A program made the translations under genes and the position numbers. Below, one piece after another: positions 5,801 to 13,870 of a stretch of DNA of 25,646 nt. The notes under the pieces are model-generated. The model was not told the origin of the DNA, ran no database searches, and worked only from the letters and a program-made list of their open reading frames with translations. Every line of letters begins with the position of its first letter. The stretch's first letter is position 1. The DNA comes from SG8-4 sp964598225 (GTDB lineage: Bacteria > Planctomycetota > Phycisphaerae > Sedimentisphaerales > Anaerobacaceae): contig CAZRBG010000070.1 in assembly GCA_964598225.1 (NCBI GenBank), positions 1 to 25,646 on the forward strand. Direction: 5' to 3'.

Positions 5801-7348
5801 ATGAATCATACAAGGCGTGGCTTTTTGAAGGCGATGGGGGCCGGGGCGGCCATGCTGGCGGTTGGCGGGTATGAGCCGGCTCGCGGGCGGGAGATTTCTC
5901 GCAAGCCGAATGTATTGATGATTATGGTGGATGATCTGGGGTATGGGGATTTGTCGAGCTATGGGGCGACGAATTTGAAGACGCCGAATATCGACAAGCT
6001 CGTCGCCGCGGGGATGCGGTTCGATAATTTCTACGCTAACTGTCCGGTTTGCTCGCCGACGCGGGCTTCGCTGCTGACCGGGCGCTATCCCGATCTGGTC
6101 GGCGTGCCGGGCGTTATTCGCACGCATCTGCGCAACAACTGGGGCTATATGCCCTCGCACGCCGTGCTTTTGCCGAAACTGCTCAAGCCGGCGGGCTATC
6201 ACACGGCTATCGTCGGCAAGTGGCATCTCGGCCTGGAACCTCCCAACATGCCGAACGACAGGGGCTTCGACCACTTCCACGGATTTCTCGGCGACATGAT
6301 GGACGACTACTACAAGCATCGCCGTCACGGCATAAACTACATGCGGCTAAACGACGAAGAGATCGACCCGCCGGGCCATGCGACGGATTTGTTCACGGAT
6401 TGGGCGGTTGATTACATCCGGCAGCGGTCCTCGAAGCCACGTGGCGAGGTTACGTGGCGAGGGCGTCCCGCCCTTGAAGTTGACAGACAACAAGATGCAC
6501 ACCCAACAACAGACCGAGGCCGGGACGGCCTCGGGACACAAGGGCAGGATGCCCTCGCCACAGCGCAGACGTCACAAGGGCAGGATGCCCTCGCCACGCG
6601 GCCGTTCTTTTTGTACCTTGCATACAACGCGCCGCACACGCCGATCCAGCCGCCCGAAGACTGGCTCGAACGAGTCAAGAAAAGAGAGCCCGACATGGAC
6701 GGCAAGCGTGCTAAGCTCGTCGCTCTGATCGAACACATGGACGACGGCATCGGGAAAGTCATTGCGACCCTGAAAGAGTCGGGAATCGCTGACAACACGC
6801 TGGTGATCTTCACCTCCGACAACGGGGGCCAGCTTGCCGTCGGCGCCAATAACGGCCCGCTGCGTGCCGGCAAGCAGGACATGTACGAGGGGGGCATCCG
6901 CGTGCCGATGTGCGCGGTCTGGCCCGGCAGGATCACACCCGGCATGTGCAGTGATCGCGTCGCAATGACGATGGATCTGTTCCCGACGATCTGCAAGGCC
7001 GCTGGAGCGGTTATCAATCACCAGATCGACGGCAGAAGTATACTGCCAACCTTGCTCGGCAAAACTCAGTCCGAGGAAGATCGCTTCCTTTTCTGGGTCA
7101 GGCGAGAAGGCGGCGGCTACGGTGGACGGGCATATTACGCCGCACGCTACAGCGACTACAAGCTCGTCCAGAACAGCCCCTTCGAGCCAATGCAGCTTTT
7201 CAATCTCAAAGAAGATCCGCAGGAGCAGAATCCGCTGAGCAGGAATCACCCAATGTATAAAAAGCTGTTCACGGCCCTTCGCAATCACATAATAGAAGCG
7301 GGCGCCGTTCCCTGGGAGAAGTATCCGGCTCAAGTTGGCGGTCGTTAG
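5801..7348 (+). CDS. Tat-exported type I (formylglycine) sulfatase with an in-frame repeat insertion
   Basis: A 515-residue arylsulfatase-family enzyme that removes sulfate esters from sulfated glycans or other organosulfates outside the cytoplasm. It starts with a twin-arginine signal (RRGFLKAMG, residues 5-13). Metal ligands D44-D45 lie in MVDDLGYGD. The sulfatase signature C84-S-P-T-R carries the cysteine converted to formylglycine. K141/H143 (GKWHLGL), D341-N342 (TSDNGG) and K359 complete the active site. The C-terminal hydrophobic-Glu-rich end matches the family (FNLKEDPQEQNPL). Residues about 211-267 do not fit the family: they are encoded by REP-like repeats and sit between DYIRQR and PFFLYLAYNAPHTP, which are normally nearly adjacent. 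Start: AAAGGAG at 5785-5791. It pairs with the following FAD oxidoreductase, a common planctomycete layout. Confidence 0.93.
   Translation: MNHTRRGFLKAMGAGAAMLAVGGYEPARGREISRKPNVLMIMVDDLGYGDLSSYGATNLKTPNIDKLVAAGMRFDNFYANCPVCSPTRASLLTGRYPDLVGVPGVIRTHLRNNWGYMPSHAVLLPKLLKPAGYHTAIVGKWHLGLEPPNMPNDRGFDHFHGFLGDMMDDYYKHRRHGINYMRLNDEEIDPPGHATDLFTDWAVDYIRQRSSKPRGEVTWRGRPALEVDRQQDAHPTTDRGRDGLGTQGQDALATAQTSQGQDALATRPFFLYLAYNAPHTPIQPPEDWLERVKKREPDMDGKRAKLVALIEHMDDGIGKVIATLKESGIADNTLVIFTSDNGGQLAVGANNGPLRAGKQDMYEGGIRVPMCAVWPGRITPGMCSDRVAMTMDLFPTICKAAGAVINHQIDGRSILPTLLGKTQSEEDRFLFWVRREGGGYGGRAYYAARYSDYKLVQNSPFEPMQLFNLKEDPQEQNPLSRNHPMYKKLFTALRNHIIEAGAVPWEKYPAQVGGR
6454..6597. repeat. REP-like repeat cluster inside the sulfatase coding sequence
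   Basis: Two identical 25-bp direct repeats (6537-6561 and 6573-6597; core GGGCAGGATGCCCTCGCCAC) start 36 bp apart. An inverted copy with two mismatches lies at 6454-6476, and another small palindrome (GAGGCCGGGACGGCCTC) at 6515-6531. The spacing keeps the reading frame: the direct repeats encode QGQDALAT twice. Confidence 0.85.
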
Positions 7349-7518
7349 AGCGTTTATAATTCGACTCTTTGAACAGATAGATCCTCATCTGAAAGATTCA
7401 AATGTGCGCTGAAAATGAAATCACTGGTATTTGCATGATACATAGGCTAAAATGTCGAAACAGGTACAAAAAATTGATCGTATACTGAGAATATGGAAGT
7501 CCGGGAGAACTTGCTGAA

Positions 7519-9348
7519 ATGAAGAAGAAAATAAGCATTCTGAGCGTCTTATCGTTAGCCAACCTATTTTTTGTTGTCGCCGCCGGAGCGCAGACCGTTC
7601 TGGTCGAGGCTGAGAGTTTCGCGGGCCGTGGAGGTTGGGTCGTCGATCAGCAGGCTATCGACCAGATGGGATCGCCGTATTTGCTGGCTCACGGCCTGGG
7701 AAAGCCTGTCGAGGATGCCGTTACTACAGTGAAGTTTCCTTCTCCAGGCAGTTACCGCGTGTTAGTCCGCACTCGGGACTGGGTTGCTCCCTGGAATGCG
7801 CCGGGATCGCCTGGAAAGTTCCGACTTATCGTTGACGGCAAGAATGTTGAGACTCTCTTTGGCACCGAAGGCGCTCAATGGCACTGGCAGGACGGCGGGG
7901 TGGTCAACATCACCGGCAAGACAGCGGAGGTCAAACTGCACGACCTGACCGGCTTCGAGGGCAGATGCGATGCGATTGTATTCTCAACAGATTTTGATTT
8001 CATCCCGCCCAATGAAGGCGAAACGATGGCGGCTTTTCGCAAAAAGATCCTCGGCCTGCCGGACCGGCCGAAGGACGAGGGAAGGTATGATCTGGTGGTA
8101 GTCGGCGGCGGCATCGCCGGAACGTGCACGGCGGTCTCTGCGGCACGGCTCGGTCTGCAGGTGGCCCTGATACAGAACAGGCCCGTGCTCGGCGGCAACA
8201 ACAGCTCGGAAATCCGCGTTCATCTCAACGGCGAGATAAATAAGCCGCCGTATCCCGCTCTTGGTAATCTTGTAAAAGAACTCGACACCGGCCTTCGTGG
8301 AAACGCCCGGCCCGCCAACCACTACGACGACCAGCAGAAGCTAAATGTCGTCAAGGCCGAGAAGAACGTTCATCTGTTTTTGAACACACACGCATACAAG
8401 GTGGAAATGAAGGGCGATCGCATAGCGGCGGTCATCGCCCGGCATATACTCAACAGCACCCGGCATCGATTCACGGCACCACTTTTTGCCGATTGCACCG
8501 GCGACGGCACGCTTGGATTCCTGGCCGGCGCTGATTACCGTATGGGACGCGAGAGCAGGGCTGAAACGGGCGAATCACTGGCGCCGGAAAAACCTGATAA
8601 GATGACTATGGGCGCATCCGTCCAGTGGTATTCATCTGCGACGGGCACGCCTGAGAACTTTCCCGATTGCCAGTGGGCCTTGCAGTTCACCGAAAAAAGC
8701 TGCCACTATTTGACTCGCGGAGACTGGAACTGGGAAACGGGAATGAATCGCAACCAGATAACCGAATTCGAGCTCATCCGCGATCATGCCTTTCGGGCCG
8801 TTTACGGCAACTGGGCTTATCTGAAAAACCACAGCAAGCATAAAGCCAAATTCGCCGACCGCAAGCTTGACTGGGTCGCCTTTGTTGCGGGCAAGCGCGA
8901 GTCGCGACGATTGCTCGGCGACGTCATTCTGCAACAGCAGGATATTCAAAGCGGCAGGGAATTCCCGGATGCGTTCGTGACGACCACCTGGTCTATCGAC
9001 CTTCACTACCCTGATCCGAAGAACTCCAAACACTTTCCGGGTCAGGAGTTCCGTTCGATTGCAAAATTCAACAAGATTAAGCCCTACCCTTTCCCATATC
9101 GCTGCCTCTATTCGCGCAATGTCGAGAATATGTTGATGGCCGGCCGATGCATCAGCGTAACGCACGTAGCTTTGGGTACTGTCCGAGTCATGCGCACCGG
9201 CGGCATGATGGGCGAGCTTATCGGCATGGCGGCATCGCTGTGCAAGAAGCACGACACTAATCCGAGGGGCGTTTACAAAAACCATCTGGAAGAGCTGAAA
9301 GATTTGGCTCGACGCGGAGTCGGCAAGGACGCCTGGACAAGGAAGTAA
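7519..9348 (+). CDS. Secreted FAD-dependent oxidoreductase with N-terminal carbohydrate-binding-like domain
   Basis: A 609-residue protein with a Sec signal peptide (residues 1-24, cut near AAGAQ). Next is a beta-rich domain (about 26-158: LVEAESFAGRGGW, GSYRVLVRTRDW, FRLIVDGK) resembling the carbohydrate-binding modules of extracellular planctomycete enzymes. The FAD-binding Rossmann motif is VVVGGGIAGTCTAVSAARLG (about 193-212), followed by VLGGNNSSEIRVHLNGE and a second FAD-contact strand FADCTGDGTLGFLAGADYRMG, typical of the FAD_oxidored (PF12831) family. The C-terminal motif NVENMLMAGRCISVTHVALGTVRVMRTGG closes the FAD site. The substrate is unknown; placement behind a sulfatase suggests a role in degrading sulfated or modified sugars. 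The gap to the sulfatase is 170 bp, with no clear promoter seen there. Confidence 0.88.
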   Translation: MKKKISILSVLSLANLFFVVAAGAQTVLVEAESFAGRGGWVVDQQAIDQMGSPYLLAHGLGKPVEDAVTTVKFPSPGSYRVLVRTRDWVAPWNAPGSPGKFRLIVDGKNVETLFGTEGAQWHWQDGGVVNITGKTAEVKLHDLTGFEGRCDAIVFSTDFDFIPPNEGETMAAFRKKILGLPDRPKDEGRYDLVVVGGGIAGTCTAVSAARLGLQVALIQNRPVLGGNNSSEIRVHLNGEINKPPYPALGNLVKELDTGLRGNARPANHYDDQQKLNVVKAEKNVHLFLNTHAYKVEMKGDRIAAVIARHILNSTRHRFTAPLFADCTGDGTLGFLAGADYRMGRESRAETGESLAPEKPDKMTMGASVQWYSSATGTPENFPDCQWALQFTEKSCHYLTRGDWNWETGMNRNQITEFELIRDHAFRAVYGNWAYLKNHSKHKAKFADRKLDWVAFVAGKRESRRLLGDVILQQQDIQSGREFPDAFVTTTWSIDLHYPDPKNSKHFPGQEFRSIAKFNKIKPYPFPYRCLYSRNVENMLMAGRCISVTHVALGTVRVMRTGGMMGELIGMAASLCKKHDTNPRGVYKNHLEELKDLARRGVGKDAWTRK

Positions 9349-9375
9349 TACTCCGACTCGAAAAAGAACATAACA

Positions 9376-9434
9376 GCGTCATTGAGAGCCTGTTCGGCTT
9401 CACTCACGGCAGGCGCCGCGAGGCAATCTCAATC
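9376..9434. repeat. Dispersed stem-loop repeat, possible terminator
   Basis: ATTGAGAGCC (9381-9390) pairs with GGCAATCTCAAT (from 9422, to 9433; two-base bulge), and the loop contains further GGC/GCC symmetry. This matches the look of the widespread intergenic repeat with GTCATTG...GCAATCTC ends. A T-rich stretch (TCTTTTT near 9445-9451) follows, so it may terminate the oxidoreductase transcript. Confidence 0.55.
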
Positions 9435-9523
9435 TTTACGGGGGTCTTTTTGCAACCTCACCGCCATCCTTTGCTCTTCAAGGCCAATCACATTTAAATC
9501 AGGAGGGTAATAAAACGACATCA

Positions 9524-11008
9524 TTGATTACTTCCGAACTACTCGACGAGGTCAAGAGAGCCGCAAACGTCTACTCCGAACTCCGGAAGATACGACCGAG
9601 GACAAGGCTGGACCTGAAGAACTACGTCAAGGCTTTCCTGGGTGTTGATATTCCGGATAAACGAATTTGTCCTGACCATCAGAGTCCGCTGGATTATTTA
9701 TGGCATGGCTTCTCAGCCGATAGCGGACCAGATAAAACAAGCGCACAAAATGCCGATGCGATAGTATGGGCGAACCGCGCAGGGGGCAAGACTGAGCTGG
9801 CCGCTATAGCAACCCTGCTTGACTGCGTACATAAGCCGAATTGCCAAGTCCGAATCCTGGGTGGCTCAGGCGAACAGGCCGGCAGAATGTACGACAATCT
9901 GACCGGATTTCTGCAAAACGGCTTCGAACGATTCCTTGCCCGTCCTGCTCTCAAGACAAAGTGCCGATTCGCCAACGGCTCGTCAGTCGAGGTTCTGACT
10001 CAATCGGCCAAGAGCGTTCGTGGTCAGCATATTCAGAAACTTCGGTGCGATGAAGTTGAACTCTTCGACAGTGAAGTTTTGGCGGCCGCTAAATTCACCA
10101 CGCAGAGCAAAGCTGGAATTAAGGCGACGATGGAAATGATCAGCACCATGCATCAACCCTACGGACTAATGCAGGAAGCGGTCAACTCGGCCCCCGATTT
10201 GGGTACGCCGATCTTCAAATGGTGCGTCTGGGAAGTTATCGAAACATGCATAGACAGAAACTGCTCGCGGTGCCCCTTGTGGCCGGACTGCGGCGGCAAA
10301 GCCAAAAAGGCGAACGGTTACCTTTCCGTCGACGATTGCATCACCCAAATGCGCCGTGCAAGCAGAGCGTGCTGGGAGGCCGAGATGCTCTGCAAAAGAC
10401 CCTCCAGGCAAAACGCTGTGTTCGAAGAGTTCAACCGGGACGTTCACGTAGAACGAGTTGATTTCGATCCCAATCTGCCCTTGTATCGTGCAATCGATTT
10501 CGGATTCGTCAATCCGTTCGTGTGCCTGTGGATTCAGGTTGATCAATCAGGTGCAGTTCGCGTGATCGACGAATACGTACGCAGCAGAGCAACCATAGAC
10601 GTTCACGCAGAGCAGATTAAAAGCCTAACGCCGATTCCGGAGGAGCAGGTAGCGGCTACGTTCTGCGATCCGGCGGGCAGGAGCGTCAACGATGTTACGG
10701 GGACCAGCGCTGTCAGGGAATTACGCGCAATGGGGATAGCGTTGCGATCCAGGCGAAGCGGCATACTCGAGGGCATCGAACTTATCCGCCGAGCAATTCG
10801 TTCCGGCGAAGGCCGAAGCAGTCTGATAATCTCACCCCGATGCCGTCGCCTGATCGAAGCTATGGAATGTTACCATTACCCGGACTCCGGCAAAACCACA
10901 AGCGAACTCCCTCAAAAAGACGGCCTCTACGACCACCCCGTCGACGCTCTGCGTTACTTTTTCATAAACCACATCCGTCCTGGAAAAACCTCCACCAGGC
11001 AGTACTAA
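9524..11008 (+). CDS. Phage terminase large subunit (TerL) with a four-cysteine insertion
   Basis: A 494-residue packaging motor. The ATPase half has Walker A ANRAGGKT (residues 83-90, K89) and Walker B LRCDE (173-177, D176/E177), with coupling-region SAKSVRGQHI. The RNase H-like nuclease half has D325 in AIDFGFVNP, D382 in FCDPAGRS and DHPVDALRYF (470-479). Between them lies C242-x4-C247-x2-C250-x5-C256, a probable zinc or iron-sulfur site not found in model TerL proteins. TerL cuts and pumps DNA into proheads, but no portal or capsid gene is nearby and the small subunit is 6 kb upstream, so it is a relic, a domesticated gene, or part of a rearranged prophage. The annotated start is TTG, 16 nt from AGGAGGG (9501-9507); see the findings for an ACG alternative. 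Upstream codons also read in frame. Confidence 0.88.
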   Translation: MITSELLDEVKRAANVYSELRKIRPRTRLDLKNYVKAFLGVDIPDKRICPDHQSPLDYLWHGFSADSGPDKTSAQNADAIVWANRAGGKTELAAIATLLDCVHKPNCQVRILGGSGEQAGRMYDNLTGFLQNGFERFLARPALKTKCRFANGSSVEVLTQSAKSVRGQHIQKLRCDEVELFDSEVLAAAKFTTQSKAGIKATMEMISTMHQPYGLMQEAVNSAPDLGTPIFKWCVWEVIETCIDRNCSRCPLWPDCGGKAKKANGYLSVDDCITQMRRASRACWEAEMLCKRPSRQNAVFEEFNRDVHVERVDFDPNLPLYRAIDFGFVNPFVCLWIQVDQSGAVRVIDEYVRSRATIDVHAEQIKSLTPIPEEQVAATFCDPAGRSVNDVTGTSAVRELRAMGIALRSRRSGILEGIELIRRAIRSGEGRSSLIISPRCRRLIEAMECYHYPDSGKTTSELPQKDGLYDHPVDALRYFFINHIRPGKTSTRQY

Positions 11009-11161
11009 GCACTGAATCCCCAAGTTGGTCATAGACAAGAGCACCTTTTAATCTCGTGTTTCGGAAATATTGAGACGTTTATTCAGAAGCGAGTGTTTCT
11101 GCCCGATGGGTCCGGCAGCCTCGGACGGAATGAACACCGATTAAAGGGGGAAAAAGAGGAT

Positions 11162-11213
11162 ACAGGGCTGAGGTGCGGAGGGAGAGGAAAAAGCGAGATA
11201 TCCTCAGCCCTGT
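11162..11213 (+). other. Perfect 12-bp hairpin with purine-rich loop (copy 1)
   Basis: ACAGGGCTGAGG (11162-11173) pairs perfectly with CCTCAGCCCTGT (11202-11213) across a 28-nt loop holding three GGA motifs. No T-tract follows. May be a structured RNA, a protein-binding leader or a dispersed repeat. Confidence 0.55.
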
Positions 11214-11434
11214 GAATGTGCTAAAAATATCTTCTACTGCTCACCTACCAAAACTCAATATATCAGATTACTTCTGCCGAAGCAATGTTATTCTCAAAAA
11301 AAAATCGTAAATCTCGAAGAAAAAAACTTATATTTCAGTTGTCTGTAAGTAACTAAATTGCAAAAGTTTATGAAACTTTCTGTTAATTGCCGCCGTGAAC
11401 TGTCAAGCAAAAAATGGACTAGAGTAACAGAAAA

Positions 11435-11476
11435 GGGCTGAGGCAAGGAGGAAAGGAGGATTGAAAACCCCAGCCC
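11435..11476 (+). other. Related hairpin with purine-rich loop (copy 2)
   Basis: GGGCTGAGG (11435-11443) pairs with CCCCAGCCC (11468-11476) with one mismatch; the loop carries GGAGGAAAGGAGGA. It shares the stem sequence and loop style with the copy at 11162-11213. Confidence 0.5.
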
Positions 11477-11643
11477 GTAATCCGTTGTTGCTTTATACGA
11501 TCTATTGTTTCGATGGTTCATACAAATTCAGCAGGGAGCTACATTTAGCCATATTTCGCTTTTAATCACGGCGTAGATCGACCATAATCGTCTACGTGAA
11601 ATCGGTATTTGATTCGAGTGCAAATTTTTGAAAGGAGTTAACC

Positions 11644-12801
11644 ATGTTTTTTCATACTTCAAAGCATATTTGCCGATCGTTCGTTTCGTTTGTTACGGTG
11701 CTATGCGCATGCACGCCATTGCCCGCTGCATTCCCAAAATTCGAGTGCCACCTAATAGACAAGGTCGGCAGGCAAATGGGCCAGACATCATTGGTTGATA
11801 TCGATAAGGACGGCGATCTGGACTGGGTCGTCGGACAGCGTCGTAAAACATGGTGGTTCGGATACGTTACACCGGACAAGTGGATCCGGTATGACCTGGG
11901 TCAGGGTAACCGTACCGACGTGGGTGGCACCGCCTTTGATATCGATGGTGACGGATGGATCGATCAGTTCTGCGGCGAAGGATGGTACCGCAATACCGGC
12001 AAGCCGCGTACCGAGTCCTTCGAGCAATTCGACAGCGGCACCATCGATTCTCACGATAACATCGCAGCGGACATCAACGGCGACGGAAAGGTCGACGTGG
12101 TCGCGATCAGCGATAAGGCGGACCACAAAGTCACGGTATGGTATGAGATTCCCGCCAATCCCCGCGACAAGTGGATCGGGCACAAGATAGGCGGCGGCAT
12201 TCACGGCGGCGTCGGCCCGGCGGGCGTAGCGGATCTTGACGCCGACGGAGACAAGGATGTCGTTCGCGGCGACGTGTGGTTCGAGAATGCGGACGGCAAG
12301 GGTCATAAGTGGACAGAGCGAACCGGCCTGACACCGCCCGGAGGCAACCGACCCGACCGATACGGCCTTGCGATCAAGGTTTGGGTATGCGATCTGGATG
12401 AGGACGGGGACCTTGATATTGTCGAGGCAGAGGCCGATACAGTGGACGGGCGAGTCTTCTGGTTCGAAAACCAGGGCAAAGCTAAGGAATGGAAGTGCCA
12501 CCTGATCTCCGCCAACCGTACCGGCCAGGATTTTCACTCGCTGGCCGTAGCGGATTTCGATAACGACGGCGACCTCGACGCCTTTTCCGGCGGCGGGCCG
12601 CTATCGCAGGAGGTCCATAAATGTTTCATCTGGGAAAACGTCGACGGCCGGGCCGGAAAATGGAACGAGCACGTTGTCCTCGAAGGCAAACGATGCCACG
12701 AAGCCAAGGCCGGCGACGTGGATGCCGACGGCGACATCGACATCTGCTTCAAACCCTGGAACGGCGACGAGCACATCTACCTGCGCAACATGCTTAGATA
12801 G
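11644..12801 (+). CDS. Secreted VCBS/FG-GAP-like calcium-repeat protein
   Basis: A 385-residue protein with an N-terminal signal peptide (hydrophobic core about 12-28, ending PAA). At least seven acidic D-x-D-x-D-G-x-x-D calcium loops are spread along it: DIDKDGDLD, DIDGDGWID, DINGDGKVD, DLDADGDKD, DLDEDGDLD, DFDNDGDLD and DVDADGDID. Each sits before a hydrophobic strand, typical of FG-GAP/VCBS beta-propellers that bind calcium and often carbohydrate or surface ligands. The repeats alternate with W-F/Y-E-N strands. Outside the cell it may help attach to or bind polymers attacked by the sulfatase/oxidoreductase pair; that is inference. Start: AAAGGAG at 11631-11637. No sorting or PEP-CTERM signal is visible at the C-terminus. 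A decayed copy of its tail lies at 13867-13938. Confidence 0.85.
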   Translation: MFFHTSKHICRSFVSFVTVLCACTPLPAAFPKFECHLIDKVGRQMGQTSLVDIDKDGDLDWVVGQRRKTWWFGYVTPDKWIRYDLGQGNRTDVGGTAFDIDGDGWIDQFCGEGWYRNTGKPRTESFEQFDSGTIDSHDNIAADINGDGKVDVVAISDKADHKVTVWYEIPANPRDKWIGHKIGGGIHGGVGPAGVADLDADGDKDVVRGDVWFENADGKGHKWTERTGLTPPGGNRPDRYGLAIKVWVCDLDEDGDLDIVEAEADTVDGRVFWFENQGKAKEWKCHLISANRTGQDFHSLAVADFDNDGDLDAFSGGGPLSQEVHKCFIWENVDGRAGKWNEHVVLEGKRCHEAKAGDVDADGDIDICFKPWNGDEHIYLRNMLR

Positions 12802-12833
12802 ACTGGGCCAGACCTTGACGGCCAGTCCTTCTT
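12801..12833 (+). terminator. Possible terminator after the calcium-repeat gene
   Basis: GACTGGGCC (12801-12809) pairs with GGCCAGTC (12820-12827; one bulged G), followed by CTTCTT. The stem starts in the stop codon. The T-tract is weak. Confidence 0.4.
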
Positions 12834-12892
12834 CGGCTATGCTTGAGACCTGAATCTGAGAATATCGCAGGACATATGGAATCGGTCTGAGT

Positions 12893-13870
12893 ATGAGCCT
12901 TCACAAAATAATAATCGGCGATTCGCGAAGAATGGACGAGTTGAACGACGAGTCGGTACATCTGATCGTAACGTCCCCACCCTATTGGCAGCTCAAGGAC
13001 TACGGCTCGAAAGACCAGATCGGCTACAACGACACCTATCAGGACTACATAAACAACCTCAATCTCGTCTGGAACCAGTGCCACAGGGTGCTTCACAAAG
13101 GATGCAGGTTATGTGTCAATATCGGCGACCAGTTCGCCCGTTCGGTGTATTATGGCCGATATAAGGTAATCCCGATCCGCACGGAGATCGTCAGATTCTG
13201 CGAGACCATCGGCTTCGATTATATGGGGGCGATTATCTGGCAGAAGGTAACGACCTGCAATACCACCGGCGGCGCGACGATAATGGGATCGTTCCCTTAC
13301 CCTCGCAACGGCATAGTGAAGATCGACTATGAGTTCATTCTCATTTTCAAAAAACACGGAAAAGCGCCTTCGGTCTCCAAAGAGATCAAGGAGCAATCAA
13401 AGCTTTCGAAAGAAGAGTGGAACCAGTACTTCTACGGCCACTGGAATTTCAGCGGAGCCCGGCAGGACGCACACCTGGCGCCTTTTCCGGAAGAACTGCC
13501 CAAGAGACTGATCAAAATGTTCAGCTTCGTCGGTGATACGGTCTTAGACCCATTCCTGGGAAGCGGAACAACCTCAGTGGCTGCCCGGCACCTGGCGAGA
13601 AATTCGATCGGTTATGAAATCAATGAGGAGTATCTGGATACAATTGAAAAAAGGATGGACGAGGAAACGGGGCTGTTTGATTCTGAGAGCAGAATCGAGA
13701 TCGTGCGGGACAAGGCAAAGCCCGTGGACTTCAAGGACAACATCCAAAAGTTGCCCTACGTCTTTCAAGACCCGGTGTCATTCGAGCGCAAGATAGATCC
13801 AAAGACACTGAGATTCGCTTCCAGAATCGATAGAGCAAGAACTCAAGGGGTAGTCGCCGTGGCCAAATAG
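12893..13870 (+). CDS. DNA methyltransferase, beta class (amino-MTase, likely N4-cytosine), orphan
   Basis: A 325-residue SAM-dependent DNA methylase. The catalytic motif TSPPYW (residues 27-32) precedes the SAM-binding motif DPFLGSGTT (219-227), the circularly permuted order of the beta class. The SPPYW form favours N4-cytosine over N6-adenine methylation. A conserved segment HLAPFPEELPKRLI (about 194-207) matches this family before motif I. A C-terminal extension (about 260-325) is unassigned. There is no restriction endonuclease or specificity gene beside it, so it is an orphan that may protect against, or have come with, mobile DNA. The ribosome-binding site is weak. Its stop lies at the join with a remnant of another gene, hinting at insertion or deletion at this locus. 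Confidence 0.85.
   Translation: MSLHKIIIGDSRRMDELNDESVHLIVTSPPYWQLKDYGSKDQIGYNDTYQDYINNLNLVWNQCHRVLHKGCRLCVNIGDQFARSVYYGRYKVIPIRTEIVRFCETIGFDYMGAIIWQKVTTCNTTGGATIMGSFPYPRNGIVKIDYEFILIFKKHGKAPSVSKEIKEQSKLSKEEWNQYFYGHWNFSGARQDAHLAPFPEELPKRLIKMFSFVGDTVLDPFLGSGTTSVAARHLARNSIGYEINEEYLDTIEKRMDEETGLFDSESRIEIVRDKAKPVDFKDNIQKLPYVFQDPVSFERKIDPKTLRFASRIDRARTQGVVAVAK

Larger units (their letters stand above)
11009..11643. other. 635-bp gap after TerL containing two related purine-loop hairpins
   Basis: No gene is supported here. Two similar hairpins (11162-11213 and 11435-11476) are listed separately. AAAGGAG (11631-11637) is the ribosome-binding site of the next gene. The stretch 11270-11420 is AT-rich and otherwise featureless. 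Confidence 0.5.

Noticed and set aside
5675..6328. 217-codon open frame on the minus strand over the sulfatase start
   Set aside because: It is antisense to a clearly real sulfatase with all motifs, lacks domain signatures, and its His/Arg/Val-rich content is typical of a high-GC shadow frame.
6454..6597. Short CRISPR-like repeats in the sulfatase
   Set aside because: Only two direct copies 36 bp apart plus inverted copies; no unique spacers of regular length and the reading frame is open. It is REP-like, not CRISPR.
8632..9285. 217-codon minus-strand open frame over the FAD oxidoreductase
   Set aside because: A shadow of a real gene; no ribosome-binding site and no recognisable domain.
12893..13870. 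Restriction-modification system
   Set aside because: Only the methyltransferase is present; no endonuclease or specificity gene on either side, so it is called an orphan.
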